Source: Clarireedia homoeocarpa (Eukaryota > Ascomycota > Leotiomycetes > Helotiales > Rutstroemiaceae). From it: DNA of 64,000 bases. The notes beneath the pieces are model-generated. The model did no database searches. It was not told where the DNA came from and saw nothing but the letters and a program-made list of their open reading frames with translations. Below are positions 1 through 11,400 of this stretch, piece after piece (position 1 is the first letter of the stretch; every line of letters starts with the position of its first letter). Where the stretch lies: NCBI GenBank assembly GCA_001465935.1, contig LNKV01000001.1:682001-746000 (forward strand). The letters run 5' to 3'. The position numbers and the translations under genes were made by a program.

Positions 1-776
1 GATGTCCTTCCAGATTTACTAGCAAGTATTATTATTCACTATACAGGTTTAAATATGGATTGTTGGTTGGTCTTTGAATGAATGTAACTGTGGGTTTCTT
101 CTAAGTTAACCTAGTTAATTTACCTGTTCTGTTCTGTTTGTTTATTTACAAGATGATAGAAAGAAAGAACGCGGAGCGCATCAGAAGTGATATGATATGA
201 TATGTAGAAAGATAAGTTTTAGGGGAGAGGGGAAGGCGGGGGGGTTAGGATACGATAGAATAGAATAGAATAGAATAGAGAGGATAGATTAGGGAGGGAG
301 GGAAAGAAAGAAGGATGGATAAATAAATATTATGGATAGGATGGGATGGGGTGGGGTGAGTGAGGTTTTGAAAATCTGGGTGTGTGTGAGAAAGAGAGAG
401 GGAGGGGGGGGGAGAGAGAGAGTGTGTGTGTGTATTAACTGACTACTACTACTATCTTGTGTGCTGTGTGTTCTGCTGTGTGTATGTGTGTGTGTATCAA
501 CGGAGAAGGAAGGAAGAAGGAAGGAAGAAAGGAAGGAAGGAAGGAAGGAAGAGAGATGGAGAGATATGTATGTATGTACTGTGCAAATGTATGAATGAAT
601 GAATGAATGGATGGATGGATGGATGGATGGATGGATAGACAAATGCGATGATATGAATAACTAGACTATTAAATATATTCATTCGTAAAGTGATGGTGGG
701 TGTAGTTAAGGATATCTATCTATCTATCTATGTACGCGCGCGTACATGGGTATCATTCGTTCGAACTCCGTCCCGG

Positions 777-809
<33 letters not shown>

Positions 810-1036
810 AACGCTTCCGTGATGGTATGTGCGTATGTAGACTCTTACACTTCCTAAGTTTGGGGGGAGGGAAGGTAGATAGATAGATGGGTATTCATCG
901 GTTGATCGATTGTTTGTTGGTTGGTGGGTGGGTTGCGCGTGAGTGTGAGTGTGAGTGTGCGGTAGGGGATATAAAGATAGCCAAAGTTGCGCCGAGAGGC
1001 CAAGCACTCACATCTCATGTCCGGGTCAAATCAGTA
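1..1036. repeat. Simple-sequence region, no gene seen
   Basis: This stretch is almost entirely low complexity: TAGAA runs near 255-285, GT/GA tracts at 380-500, GGAA and GAAG tracts at 500-555, GAAT/GGAT tetranucleotides at 590-640, TCTA at 712-730 and an A homopolymer at about 779-808. Open frames here encode only Ser/His/Pro-type simple peptides and are not supported. It lies downstream of the minus-strand MFS gene. Confidence 0.85.
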
Positions 1037-3627
1037 TCAAACAGTCGACGACCTCCTCCCTCGACTCGTCATCATCCTTGATTTACTTTCTTCTTCTTCT
1101 TCTTCGCCGGGATTTCCACTTCCATTCCACTCTGCCCCTCCTCCACTCGACGACTCAAGCATCCTCCTCTCCAAAAGACACCTCGCACAAATCTCTCCCT
1201 CTCCCTTTCCTTGTTCTTGCAACCTACACACCCCGCTCCCACTTCCAGATCCACTCCCACAGCCCCTCTTCAAAATCCGTCCCCTCGGTTTATCCTCCCA
1301 ACTCCACCTCGGTAGTATGATGCCTCGCTCGTTGCTAATATAATTTGAATCTGTGTTCTGAACTCTTGTTGATGTTGTAGATGATCCGGAGGGGTCGTTT
1401 ATTTCTTGTCTGTTCTCTATCCTATTCTTGTTGTTATTGGTAGTAATGATATTAGTATTCACATGCACCTCCCTTGCAATCTCCTCCACATCTCTGCTCC
1501 TCCCCTCCCTATTTCCCTCCTCCCTCTCTTCCCATTCGGGAACATCTCCCTCGCGCGTGCGCACACGCATGAAGGGGACGAAGAGACAGCCGATGATGGC
1601 GAAGCCTAGGCAACAGAAGTAGACTCTACGGAAGGGGGCGTCGGGATCGAAGATAGGTGAAGCGGATCTAGATGTGAATGGAGAGGGGTAGGAGTAGGAG
1701 TATGAAGAGGTAAATATTGCGGATGTGATGGCGAGACCAATAGAGATGGACAGCCGGTAGCCGGTTTGGATTATGCCGGCGCCGAGGGAGGATTGTGTGG
1801 GGAGGTGTTTGGTTATGTAGAGCTGTATTGGAGGAGTTGGGAGGTTAGTTTATTTTGAAGTATAAAGGCGGAGAGAGATGAGAAGAAGGAGAGGGGGAGA
1901 GGGAGATGAGAAAGTGAAAACCTCACATTCGAAACAATAAACTGAAAGTCTGCCCCCACAACCGTAACACACAACGCCGGAAACAAAAACCACCAATAGG
2001 ATACGCCCTCCCTGACCCCTAACAACAGTCCCGCCCCGAGCACATACGCCCCGGCTCCAACCCCCATCAACACCGTCCCACTCACCCACCTTACCAAACT
2101 CTGGCCCCAAAAACTCCACACCATTCCCGCAATGGCCTGCGGCAGCATGCGTACGGCGATTTCGAGCGCGGAGAGATGCTGCACGTTTTGCATGTAAAGC
2201 GCGATCCAGAATTCGTTGGTGATGAAGGAAATGTAGCCGAAAGCGGTGCAAAGCACGCAAAGGGTGAAATTACGGTTAAGGAAGACGGGGAGCGGGAGGA
2301 GGGGGTAGGCGTAGAAGTATTCCCAGGTTAGGAAGAGCAGCAGGAGGAGCAGGGAGGAGATGAGGAGGAGGATGGTGCGGGGGGAGAACCAGCCGTTGTC
2401 TGGGGCTTCGCTGATAGGAATTAGTTCGTGTGTTGGTGGATTGGGATGGATAGATGGGGAGTTGCAGGGATGGAATAGGAGGGTATTTGCTTATTTGCAG
2501 GAAAATACTGTTGGGAGGGGCGGAAGGAGGGAGAATAAAAAAAAACATACGTTAATCCTGCAGTCAACAACCCCATTCCCAAAATCGTCAACCCGGCACC
2601 CACATAATCAAATCTCCTAACCGCCCTCTTCACATTCCCCCTCCTCCTCAAACTCGGCACCGCCCACACCGCCGCCACACCCAACACAAAAAACACCCCC
2701 GCCACAACGAGAAAAGACGCCCTCCAGCCGTAATACTTAGTTACCAGCCCACTCGACAAGCTGCCGAGGATGAACCCGACTGGATTCCCGCACCCCAGGG
2801 CGCCAGCCACCATGTTCCGGCGGCGGCCTTCCGGGTACGTGGCGAAGAGGGTGCCGATGGCTGGGGGGGAGATGCATGCGGTGCCGAGACCGAGGAGCCC
2901 GCAGAGGAGGAGGAGGGGAACGGGGGAGGGGGAGAAGGAGGCGAGAAGGGAGAAGATGCTGAGGGAGAAGAGGCCGGTGAGGAGTTGGAGTTTGCGGCCG
3001 AGGAGGTCGGCGGTGGAGCCGAAGAGTAGCATGAAGGAGCCGCTTGCTAGGCTGGGTTATGGCCTGAGTTAGCTTCGTTTTATTTTTATTTTTCGTGGAG
3101 GGGGTGTAGTTGTAATAGGGGAGTTGAGAGTGACGTGATAAGATAGGCGAAAAACACAGAATGAAATGAAGAATAATTTACCCGATCGCAGCAGCAATCC
3201 AAGTTATCTGGGCCTGCGTCATATCCAAACTCCGTCCAATCGTCGTGGTATTGATCAGAATAACACCTTGTAGAAAGGTAGTCGAGCACGAAGCAAGCAT
3301 GACTGTGAACACGAAAATCCATTCTTCGAAAAGGGAGGAGAAACACTTAGGACGGGCGTTGGGATCATCGTTCAGCTGGTCTGATGGACTCATGGCGGCT
3401 TCGAGATCAAAATCTTTTTCTTCTTCGGTTTTGTGTTTGCTCGAGGAGATGGATGTGAGCGCCGATGGGGCCCTGGGCGTGGTGGGTGAGATGTCATCGT
3501 CCCTGGCTTTTGCGGGGTGGTAGATCTGGGTGGGAGGAAGAGGTGTGGTTTGATGGGTCATGATTAATGGAGGGGGGAAGAATGAGGGTGTGGTGGGAAG
3601 GAAGGATGAGTTCGTGGTGCTTTCCAT
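1037..3627 (-). CDS. MFS drug:H+ antiporter-like transporter
   Basis: Four exons by splice signals and frame: 3627-3182, 3051-2551, 2410-1927, 1822-1037, giving 738 aa. The N-terminal ~95 residues are cytosolic and Ser/Thr/Pro-rich. Then follow hydrophobic segments with the MFS loop 2-3 signature GSTADLLGRK (motif A), a PEGRRRNMVAGALGCGNPVG region typical of the fungal aminotriazole/ATR1-like efflux group, and WRASFLV. The last exon carries the final helices (SSLGAGIIQTGYRLSISIGL) and then a hydrophilic tail of roughly 180 residues with Gly-Ser repeats and a Glu run, unusually long for the family. The tail could hide another intron or a late stop; its composition is low complexity. Introns use GTAAAT, GTATGT and GTGAGG donors. 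Likely a plasma-membrane proton-coupled exporter; substrate unknown. Confidence 0.85.
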
Positions 3628-5553
3628 GATCCGATATGAAGTATGTTTGAGTCCAAGCCAGTAATTTATTTTGAGTTGGCAGTAGGTAAAACGTCACAAG
3701 TATGCTAACTGGCAAATCGAAGCAGGTTGAGCTCCTTGGAATTGCTTCCGTTCTTTATATGATTTGTGAATAAGATGGTAAAGTTTTCAAATGACGAGAT
3801 CATTGGATATTAGGAGCAAACTCCCAAGGACTCCAACTCCGACCCACTACGTCAGAGATTCACTGGCAGCTATCTCCAATTCGGAGTGTGTGGGAAACCG
3901 GCCACAGTGGGAAAATTCTGTCTTAACGTCCCGGTGATAGTTCGAAGTATATTTTGTAGGAGCAAGCAGGAGCGTGAATGGAATGATAATACAAATGAAA
4001 GGATAAATGTCCCAAGCCACCAGAGAGACTAGCGTCCAAGAGTCTCCCCGAGCTCTTATCTCACCGTCTTGAGGAGATCGTTGGATAGGAAAAGCAGTAA
4101 AATATATCGATGGTGTAATCGATTTGCTATTAAAGAACAGTATTCTTGCCAGTCAAGTGGTGATTGTGTAAGAAGCGGGGCTTCTGAATGGTCACTCGGG
4201 CTGAGTTGATGGCAATTCACTATGGTATTCAGTCATCTCGGCGACAAGTTTGCTAGCTCTTGACGACCATATATTTCGAGACTGATTCCGACTTCGCTTG
4301 ATGGATTGGTGATGACGAGCCCGTGAGTATGTTGCGAACCTATCAAGTTCTAGAAGGAAGGTACCTAGTGTCGCTGTCACTAAGCAGCGCGCAAGCTAGG
4401 GTTATGCCTTGATGTAGGAAGTTACGACTTTAGATTCGTGGTTGAGAATGCTTAAACTCTTTGAAGGGATGATATCTAGAGTTTTTTAATGCAAATCAAG
4501 GAAGTGGCAATGGCATTGTTGCCATTAAGTTTGTGTTGTGCAATGAGAGATGTTTTTTTATGCCTTTCAGAGAAAATCCATTCCGACAGCCCGGTCTCTC
4601 CACGAGGAAATCACGACATGATTCACTTGAATCAAATGAGAACATAGACAAGTCGCCGTTGTAGTAGTGAACAGAGGAGAAAATGCTAGTCATCTGGAGT
4701 GCATTCGCAGCGAATAAGGATAGCACCACAGTAACGTGCGACGACAACACGAAGCGGGCGACGTAGACTGCAACTTGGCTGCAGGCTATTGATGCAGGCT
4801 ACTGATGCAGGCACTAAAATTTCCATTTTCTTCAGGAAGCCTGACTCTTTGATGAATCCAGTTGCAATTTGCTATGAAACCCAAGGAATTTGTGAATTGA
4901 AAAGAGACAAGCCCTCACGGAAAAGCGACGTTGTGATTTCCACCTATCGACAAAACCACCTGTTATTGTCAGCGTCGCACGCTTGGAAATGATTAGACAT
5001 ATTGAACGCGCAAGAGAATTGCGAAAGAAAAGACGCCATCCCCGCCTTTGAGGTCCAAAATATTAGCCAGTGGAAATTAATGCAACACGTGGAGTGGTGG
5101 AGGGAATAGCTGCGATGTTTCTTTTCGGGAATGGGGTCGCTTTCCCGAGCCGCGGAAGTATTTTATTGATTTTTGTGCATCTGCCACCAGGCACCAGAGG
5201 AGTATGCCAATTTATTTACTATACAGAAATTGATTTCGGTCATTACTATTTGTGCGATCCAGCAGCATTGTCGAAGCCCCAATATGTATTTGTGGAAGGT
5301 GCGAGGGAGTGGCTTGCATTTATTGCAGCTTGTGCTACATCGACCGATTTAGCCTGATGGTGTATTCAGGACGTCAGCTAGAGCATACGTAAGTCGACAT
5401 CCTCCATGGCGGATGTGGCTCGTATGAACCGTATGGCCAGAAGCGGAAAGCCAAGATGAAACGATTAAGGAGAACGTTTGAGGGATGAAGATTCTTTTAT
5501 TTATTTTCCTTTAATATGCGGCTTCCCTAGACGCGGTTTCTGGAAATTGTTGG
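3628..5553. other. Intergenic, no supported gene
   Basis: About 1.9 kb between the divergently transcribed MFS gene and the spherulin-4 gene, so it should hold both promoters. Open frames at 4192-4380, 4496-4750, 4789-4992 and 5070-5357 show no recognisable domain and no consistent splice structure. A small direct repeat (GATGCAGGC) occurs at about 4791-4812. I see nothing else. Confidence 0.6.
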
Positions 5554-6606
5554 TTGAAATGGTATCAATTCTGCAGCACGGTGTTGATCTTCACAATGGT
5601 TCACCCGGCTTTCGTTTTTTTGCCTCTCTACCTCTATCCGTATAATACTTCCTCATGGAGTACACTCACCAGATCTGTGGCCAATAATCCAGATCTCTCT
5701 TTCAATGTGGTTGTGGCTCCTAATCTCGCGGCTGCAGTGCCTGACGCCAATTACATTGCAGCACTGTCGAATCTGAATAGCTACCGCAATGTGCGCACAC
5801 TCGGATACGTTTATACCTCATACGGTGCAAGAGATATAGCCGACATCAAAGCAGAAGTCAGTTTGTATGCAGGGTGGGCGACGTCCACGCCGAAAATCGC
5901 AGTGGATGGCGTGTTCTTCGATGAAGCACCATCGAACATTGAGTACTTACCGTATTTGACAAACGTCTCAACCCACGCGAAGTCAACATTAGCAGCCGCT
6001 AGCAACTATGTTTTTCTCAATCCAGGTGTACCAGTTGATGCATCGTTCTACGCTCTTGCTGATGCTGTGAACATATTTGAAGAATCATGGGCGAACTTCA
6101 ACCAGACCGCACTACGATCAATTAATGCGAATCTCTTGGCCAAATCGACATATGCTATCCATGACTTCACTGGTAGGACAAGGCAACAAGCCCAGCTCGT
6201 TAGCGACCTTGCGGCTTCGAATTTGGCTGGTATGCTCATCACTACGAGCAGTGGATATACTTCGTGGTCTTCATTGTGGGCAGACTTCTGCGAAGAAGTG
6301 GATGATGTGAATCAAGGAGGGGATGGTGATGGTGATGGGGATGGTGATGGGGATGGGGATGGTGATGGCGATGGGGATGGTGACGGGGACGGTGATGGAG
6401 ACGGGGACGGTGATGGCGATGGAGACGGTGATGGTGACGGGGACGGTGATGGAGACGGAGACGGTGATGGCGATGGAGACGGTGATGGCGATGGAGATGG
6501 ATGGTACGGAGGACATGGAGGGCATGGAGGGGGAGACAGCTGTGATAACGGTGGAGGTCCTCATCATCATCACAACTACACTAAACCGCGTCGCGTCCGG
6601 AATTGA
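5554..6606 (+). CDS. Spherulin-4 (GH135/Sph3-like) domain protein with Gly-Asp repeat tail
   Basis: Single open frame of 350 aa. Residues about 20-250 match the spherulin-4 family: the entry strand VFLPLYLYPYN, the VVVAPNLAAAVPDANY segment, GYVYTSYGARD, and the acidic VDGVFFDEAPS motif that carries the catalytic-type acids in the related Sph3 glycosidases. A hydrophobic stretch at residues 7-25 may act as a signal peptide, but it runs straight into the domain, so a true upstream signal-peptide exon is possible (a CAG acceptor-like site lies at about 5570). From about 6317 to 6504 the protein is some 31 Gly-Asp dipeptides, followed by a Gly/His/Cys-containing tail ending in HHHH and a basic stretch. 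Probably a secreted or cell-wall enzyme acting on a galactosamine-containing or other wall polysaccharide; activity inferred only from the family. Confidence 0.8.
   Translation: MKWYQFCSTVLIFTMVHPAFVFLPLYLYPYNTSSWSTLTRSVANNPDLSFNVVVAPNLAAAVPDANYIAALSNLNSYRNVRTLGYVYTSYGARDIADIKAEVSLYAGWATSTPKIAVDGVFFDEAPSNIEYLPYLTNVSTHAKSTLAAASNYVFLNPGVPVDASFYALADAVNIFEESWANFNQTALRSINANLLAKSTYAIHDFTGRTRQQAQLVSDLAASNLAGMLITTSSGYTSWSSLWADFCEEVDDVNQGGDGDGDGDGDGDGDGDGDGDGDGDGDGDGDGDGDGDGDGDGDGDGDGDGDGDGDGDGDGDGWYGGHGGHGGGDSCDNGGGPHHHHNYTKPRRVRN
6317..6504 (+). repeat. In-frame GGNGAY hexamer array coding (Gly-Asp)n
   Basis: GGTGAT / GGGGAT / GGCGAT / GGAGAC variants repeat for about 186 bp inside the spherulin-4 gene. 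The wobble bases vary while the dipeptide stays constant, so the tract has been held at the protein level rather than being a fresh slippage product. Confidence 0.9.
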
Positions 6607-8450
6607 CAGCTTGACCTCGATAGCGTTGAGATCTTCCATAGAATTAAAAACATATCTACTTCGTGCCGAATTCCGATAAGTCTTACTTAACGCCACGAAC
6701 TATACTTTGTACAGTCAGTAAAGTTCATTGATGCGGTGTAGAAAATACAAATTGTCGTGAGTGACCAATACCGAGTACGTCATGTGGGAATCAGTGGCTT
6801 TTCGTGGAATTGAGTCCACCGAACCGGCGGAACAGCTCTTCTAATCATTTGTGTTATATCCGCGCCCCCCCCCCCTGGTGCCACAACCTGGCTGATGTTT
6901 CGCAGAGCACGCTCGATACGCAGCATGTAAATCTTAGATCCCACTCTACCATGTATCGGTATATCTATATCTCTTGCTGGATAACTGGATTCAACGAGCT
7001 TGGCCCGTAGAATAATATAATTACAGTACGTTTGTACCAAAGTAGAAAAGTTAAGCCTCTCTGTTGCTCTAATTAACTTGTCCTTGTCCCCGTGCTCTTA
7101 CGCGGCCCAGTACGAGCCCTTTAACCCTTCCAATTAGAACCTGTGGACGATGTTGATGTCTGGGGGTGCTTCCATCACAGGATAAAGGGAAAAGGACTAA
7201 AGTGAAGGACACAGTCTTACTCATAATGAGTGTGCAAGTAAAAAAGAAAGTATTGCGGACCGCTCCTTCTCTTCAAGAGGCAAAACTGCAGGGCGGTGTA
7301 CTTCGTAGCCAAAGGGGACACAGACAGCTTCAAGGGTTCTTGGGTAGCGAGGCTTCTGGTTGTTTGCCTATTCTAGACAAGGCCGTGGCTCTCATCCAAT
7401 AGGAATGCTCACCGTTGTGATTTTTGAACGGCTCGGTAACTTGTCGGTAGAGAGGACCGGCAGCGGCAGATTCACCAAGCAGTGGCAGATTCACAAAGCA
7501 TTGGTTATTCGCAGAAGCAGTCAGCTCTTGCGCAATCCAGCAGACGCCTCCTGCATCGTCGCGAGGGAGTCATCAATGAGCGACGATGACCTTTGGGTTC
7601 AACCTTTCAACCTTTCCGCCTTTCAACCTTTTCAATAACCCGATTCTCCTCTAGAAAGTCGAGAAGGGCGAGAATTGGACTTTTGCCAATCTATTCGAGA
7701 ATACTTCGCACGGAGTACTTCGTATCTGACAGGCTACGCTACTTGGTAGTGGGTCATGAAATCTACTAAGCTCACCCCGCCCAGCCTTTTCCTTTGTCCT
7801 AGTTAATGCAAATACTGTACGAAGTCGAAGTACCCTCGTACCCTCCTCGTACTGCAGCAGGGGTGAGTCAGGCCGCCTCGTTGTGTGCGTGAGACCTTAC
7901 CCATTGCAACACGCCGGTTCTCCAGTCCGTTTCTGCTCAGGAGACATGACAGCAAAAAGAAGAAGCTTTGAGCTGCGACGCTTTGCGAGCACTCATTCCG
8001 CCGAAGCGGCGCACCGGCGAAAGTGGAGATCCACCCTTTTGGACCCTTTTGGAATTGGTACATGTACGATGCACTGGATCCTACATCCATACGGTAAGTC
8101 GACAAGGAGATCAACCAGGGAGTTTGGCTTGGGCCTTCTGCAAAAGGTCGTAGCTCCCGTGATGCCCCACCCTTTGCTGGGTTCTGATCTGAAATCTGAG
8201 CGGTAATATGTTTTTATCTCTCTATATCAAGGCTTCCTATCGTCCCAAGGACTTTCTTGTGAATTGGTACGCACCTCTTAATCTCATAGTTCTTTTTACA
8301 TTGTGTACATTCCTTACTTAATACATTGCTAATTCTTTCTCTTTTCCACCTTCTCGTCCATCCGCGGACGCCTGCGATCATCATTGCCCCGTAAGAACCA
8401 TAAAAACCATTACATCGCTACGGCCTGTCTCTGAGTCCACCTTCATCACC
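6607..8450. other. Intergenic and ABC-transporter upstream region
   Basis: About 1.8 kb with no supported gene. Open frames at 7166-7402, 7360-7638 and 7883-8206 have no family resemblance. There are short repeats: CTTTCAACCTTT units at about 7600-7635 and CGAAGTAC/GTACGAAG-type motifs at 7705-7860. The last 200 bp are pyrimidine-rich and probably contain the transcription start of the ABC gene. Confidence 0.6.
8361..8368. promoter_or_regulatory. TCCGCGGA palindrome (PDRE-like site)
   Basis: A perfect palindrome TCCGCGGA lies 83 bp before the ABC pump ATG. In Saccharomyces this is the optimal Pdr1/Pdr3 drug-response element in front of PDR5-type pumps. A filamentous ascomycete would use a different Zn2Cys6 regulator, and the site may sit within the 5' UTR, so the role is inference. 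Confidence 0.4.
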
Positions 8451-11400
8451 ATGGAGAAAGATCTCCATGAACCTCCCAGATCTAGGGATGACAGGGCATC
8501 AATTGGCACGACTACAAACACTGCTTGCGACTCAGTCGCCGACGACTCGGAAATCCAACGCGAGAATGTACGGCACGCAAACCCCAACGGCTTCGTGAGC
8601 ACCGATAAAGGTATCGATGTAGAAGCCGCCGAAGCGGAGTTTCTTGAACTTCAAAGAGAATTGTCTGGTATTAGTAACAAGAGCAAAGCACTTTCAAAAA
8701 CCAAATCAAGGAAGAGCGCCAAAGCCACGGAGAAGGATGTCGAAAAGGGTGGCGAAGCTTCCAGTGATGCGGATGCTGCAGAACAGTTCGACCTGGAAGG
8801 CACGCTGCGCGGTAACAGAGCAGCCGAAGAGGATTCCGGTATTCGATCGAAACATATTGGCGTTGTCTGGGAGGGATTGACCGTTCGAGGAACCGGAGGT
8901 GTCACCAACTTTGTACAGACATTCCCTGACGCTTTCGTCAGCTTTTTCAATGTTATTGAAACAGCCAGTATGATTTTGGGTCTTGGTAAAAAGGGACGCG
9001 AGGTTGATATCCTCAAAGACTTCCATGGTGTTGTGCAACCAGGAGAGATGGTTTTAGTCCTTGGTCGACCAGGATCCGGTTGTACAACATTCCTGAAGAC
9101 AATTACGAACCAAAGATTTGGATACACTAGTGTTGATGGAGAGGTTCTATATGGACCTTTCACGGCAAAAGAGTTCGGCAAGAAGTACAGAGGAGAAGCT
9201 GTTTACAACCAGGAAGACGACATCCACCACCCAACTCTGACCGTAGGACAAACCCTTGGATTCGCACTCGACACCAAAACTCCCGGAAAGCGCCCACAAG
9301 GCATGTCCAAGGCGGATTTCAAGGAGAAGGTTATCACCACCCTTCTACGAATGTTCAATATTGAACATACTCGAAATACTATTGTTGGTAACCCATTCGT
9401 TCGAGGTGTGTCTGGAGGTGAGAGAAAGCGTGTCTCGATCGCAGAGATGATGGTTTCATCCAGCACCGTCTGTGCATGGGATAACTCTACTCGTGGTCTT
9501 GACGCCTCTACCGCTCTCGATTACGCCAAGTCTCTTCGCGTCATGACCAACATCTACAAATGTACCACTTTCGTTAGTTTGTACCAAGCTAGTGAAAGTA
9601 TCTACAAGCAATTTGATAAGGTCTTAGTCATTGATGCTGGACGACAAGTTTACTTCGGACCAGCTGGCGAGGCACGTGCCTACTTCGAAGGTCTTGGATT
9701 CAAGGAGAAGCCTCGTCAAACCACTCCTGATTTCTTGACCGGGTGTACCGATGACTTTGAGCGCGAATATGCCGAGGGCCGCTCCGCTGCAAATGCACCA
9801 CACAGCCCAGAAACCTTGGCACAAGCCTTCTTGGAGTCCAAATTCTCTACTCGCCTGAGTGAGGAGATGGAGACATACAAAAAGGTCGTTGCAGAGGACA
9901 AACAAAGACATGACGACTTCCAAGTCGCTGTTCTCGAAAGCAAGCGCAAGGGCGCATCCAAAAGCTCAGTCTACTCTATTCCTTACTATATGCAAATCTG
10001 GGCACTTATGCAAAGACAATATCTCATAAAATGGCAAGATAAATTCTCCCTGGTTGTCAGCTGGATCACTAGTATTGTTGTTGCTATCGTCCTTGGTACT
10101 GTTTGGTTGAATCTCCCCAAGACGTCTGCTGGTGCTTTCACCAGAGGAGGTTTACTTTTCATCAGTTTGTTGTTCAACGCATTCCAGGCATTCGCTGAAT
10201 TGGGTAGTACCATGTTGGGTCGTCCTATCGTCAACAAGCACAAGGCATACACATTCCATCGTCCATCTGCTCTATGGATTGCTCAAATCATCGTTGATAC
10301 CGCTTTCTCGGCTGTTCAGATTTTGGTCTTCTCGATCATTGTGTACTTCATGTGTGGTTTGGTACTAGACGCAGGAGCTTTCTTCACGTTCTATTTGATC
10401 ATTGTCACTGGTTATCTCGCCATGACACTGTTTTTCAGAACCATTGGATGTCTTTGCCCAGATTTCGATTATGCTATCAAGTTCGCTGCTACTATCATTA
10501 CATTCTTCGTCATTACTTCAGGTTATCTCATCCAATACCAATCCGAGAAGGTCTGGATTCGATGGATTTACTGGATCAATGCTCTTGGTCTTGGATTCTC
10601 TGCTCTCATGGAGAACGAATTTAGTCGCCTTGATTTGACTTGTACCGACTCATACCTTGTTCCTTCTGGACCCGGATACAATGATATTCAGCACCAAGTC
10701 TGTACCTTGGCTGGTAGTGTTGCTGGTACGAACAAAGTCAGTGGAAGCGCATACATCACCCAAGGATTCGACTACAAGCCTTCTGATCTCTGGAGAAACT
10801 TTGGTATCATCATCGTCTTGATCGTAGCTTTCCTCATCACCAATGCTACTCTCGGAGAATGGGTCAATTTCGGAGCTGGTGGTGGAGGCGCTAAGGTTTT
10901 CCAAAAGCCCAACAAGGAGCGCGATGAACTTAACAAAGCACTTGTCGCCAAGCGAGACCAGCGCCGTTCTACCAAGACCGAAGGTGAAGGTTCCGAACTC
11001 AAGATCGAGTCTAAGGCTATCTTGACCTGGGAAGGATTGAACTATGATGTCCCTACACCATCTGGAGAACGTCGTCTTTTGAACAACATTTACGGATATG
11101 TTAAACCAGGTGAGCTCACTGCACTTATGGGTGCTTCCGGCGCTGGAAAAACAACTCTCTTGGATGTATTGGCTGCGCGAAAGAACATTGGTGTTATCTC
11201 TGGTGATGTCCTTGTCGACGGTATCAAGCCCGGAAACTCCTTCCAAAGAGGAACCTCGTATGCCGAACAACTCGATGTCCACGAAGCCACCCAGACCGTC
11301 CGTGAAGCTCTTCGATTCTCCGCTGATCTCCGTCAACCTATCGAAGTCCCACAATCTGAGAAATACGCCTATGTTGAGGAAATCTTGTCCCTGCTCGAGA

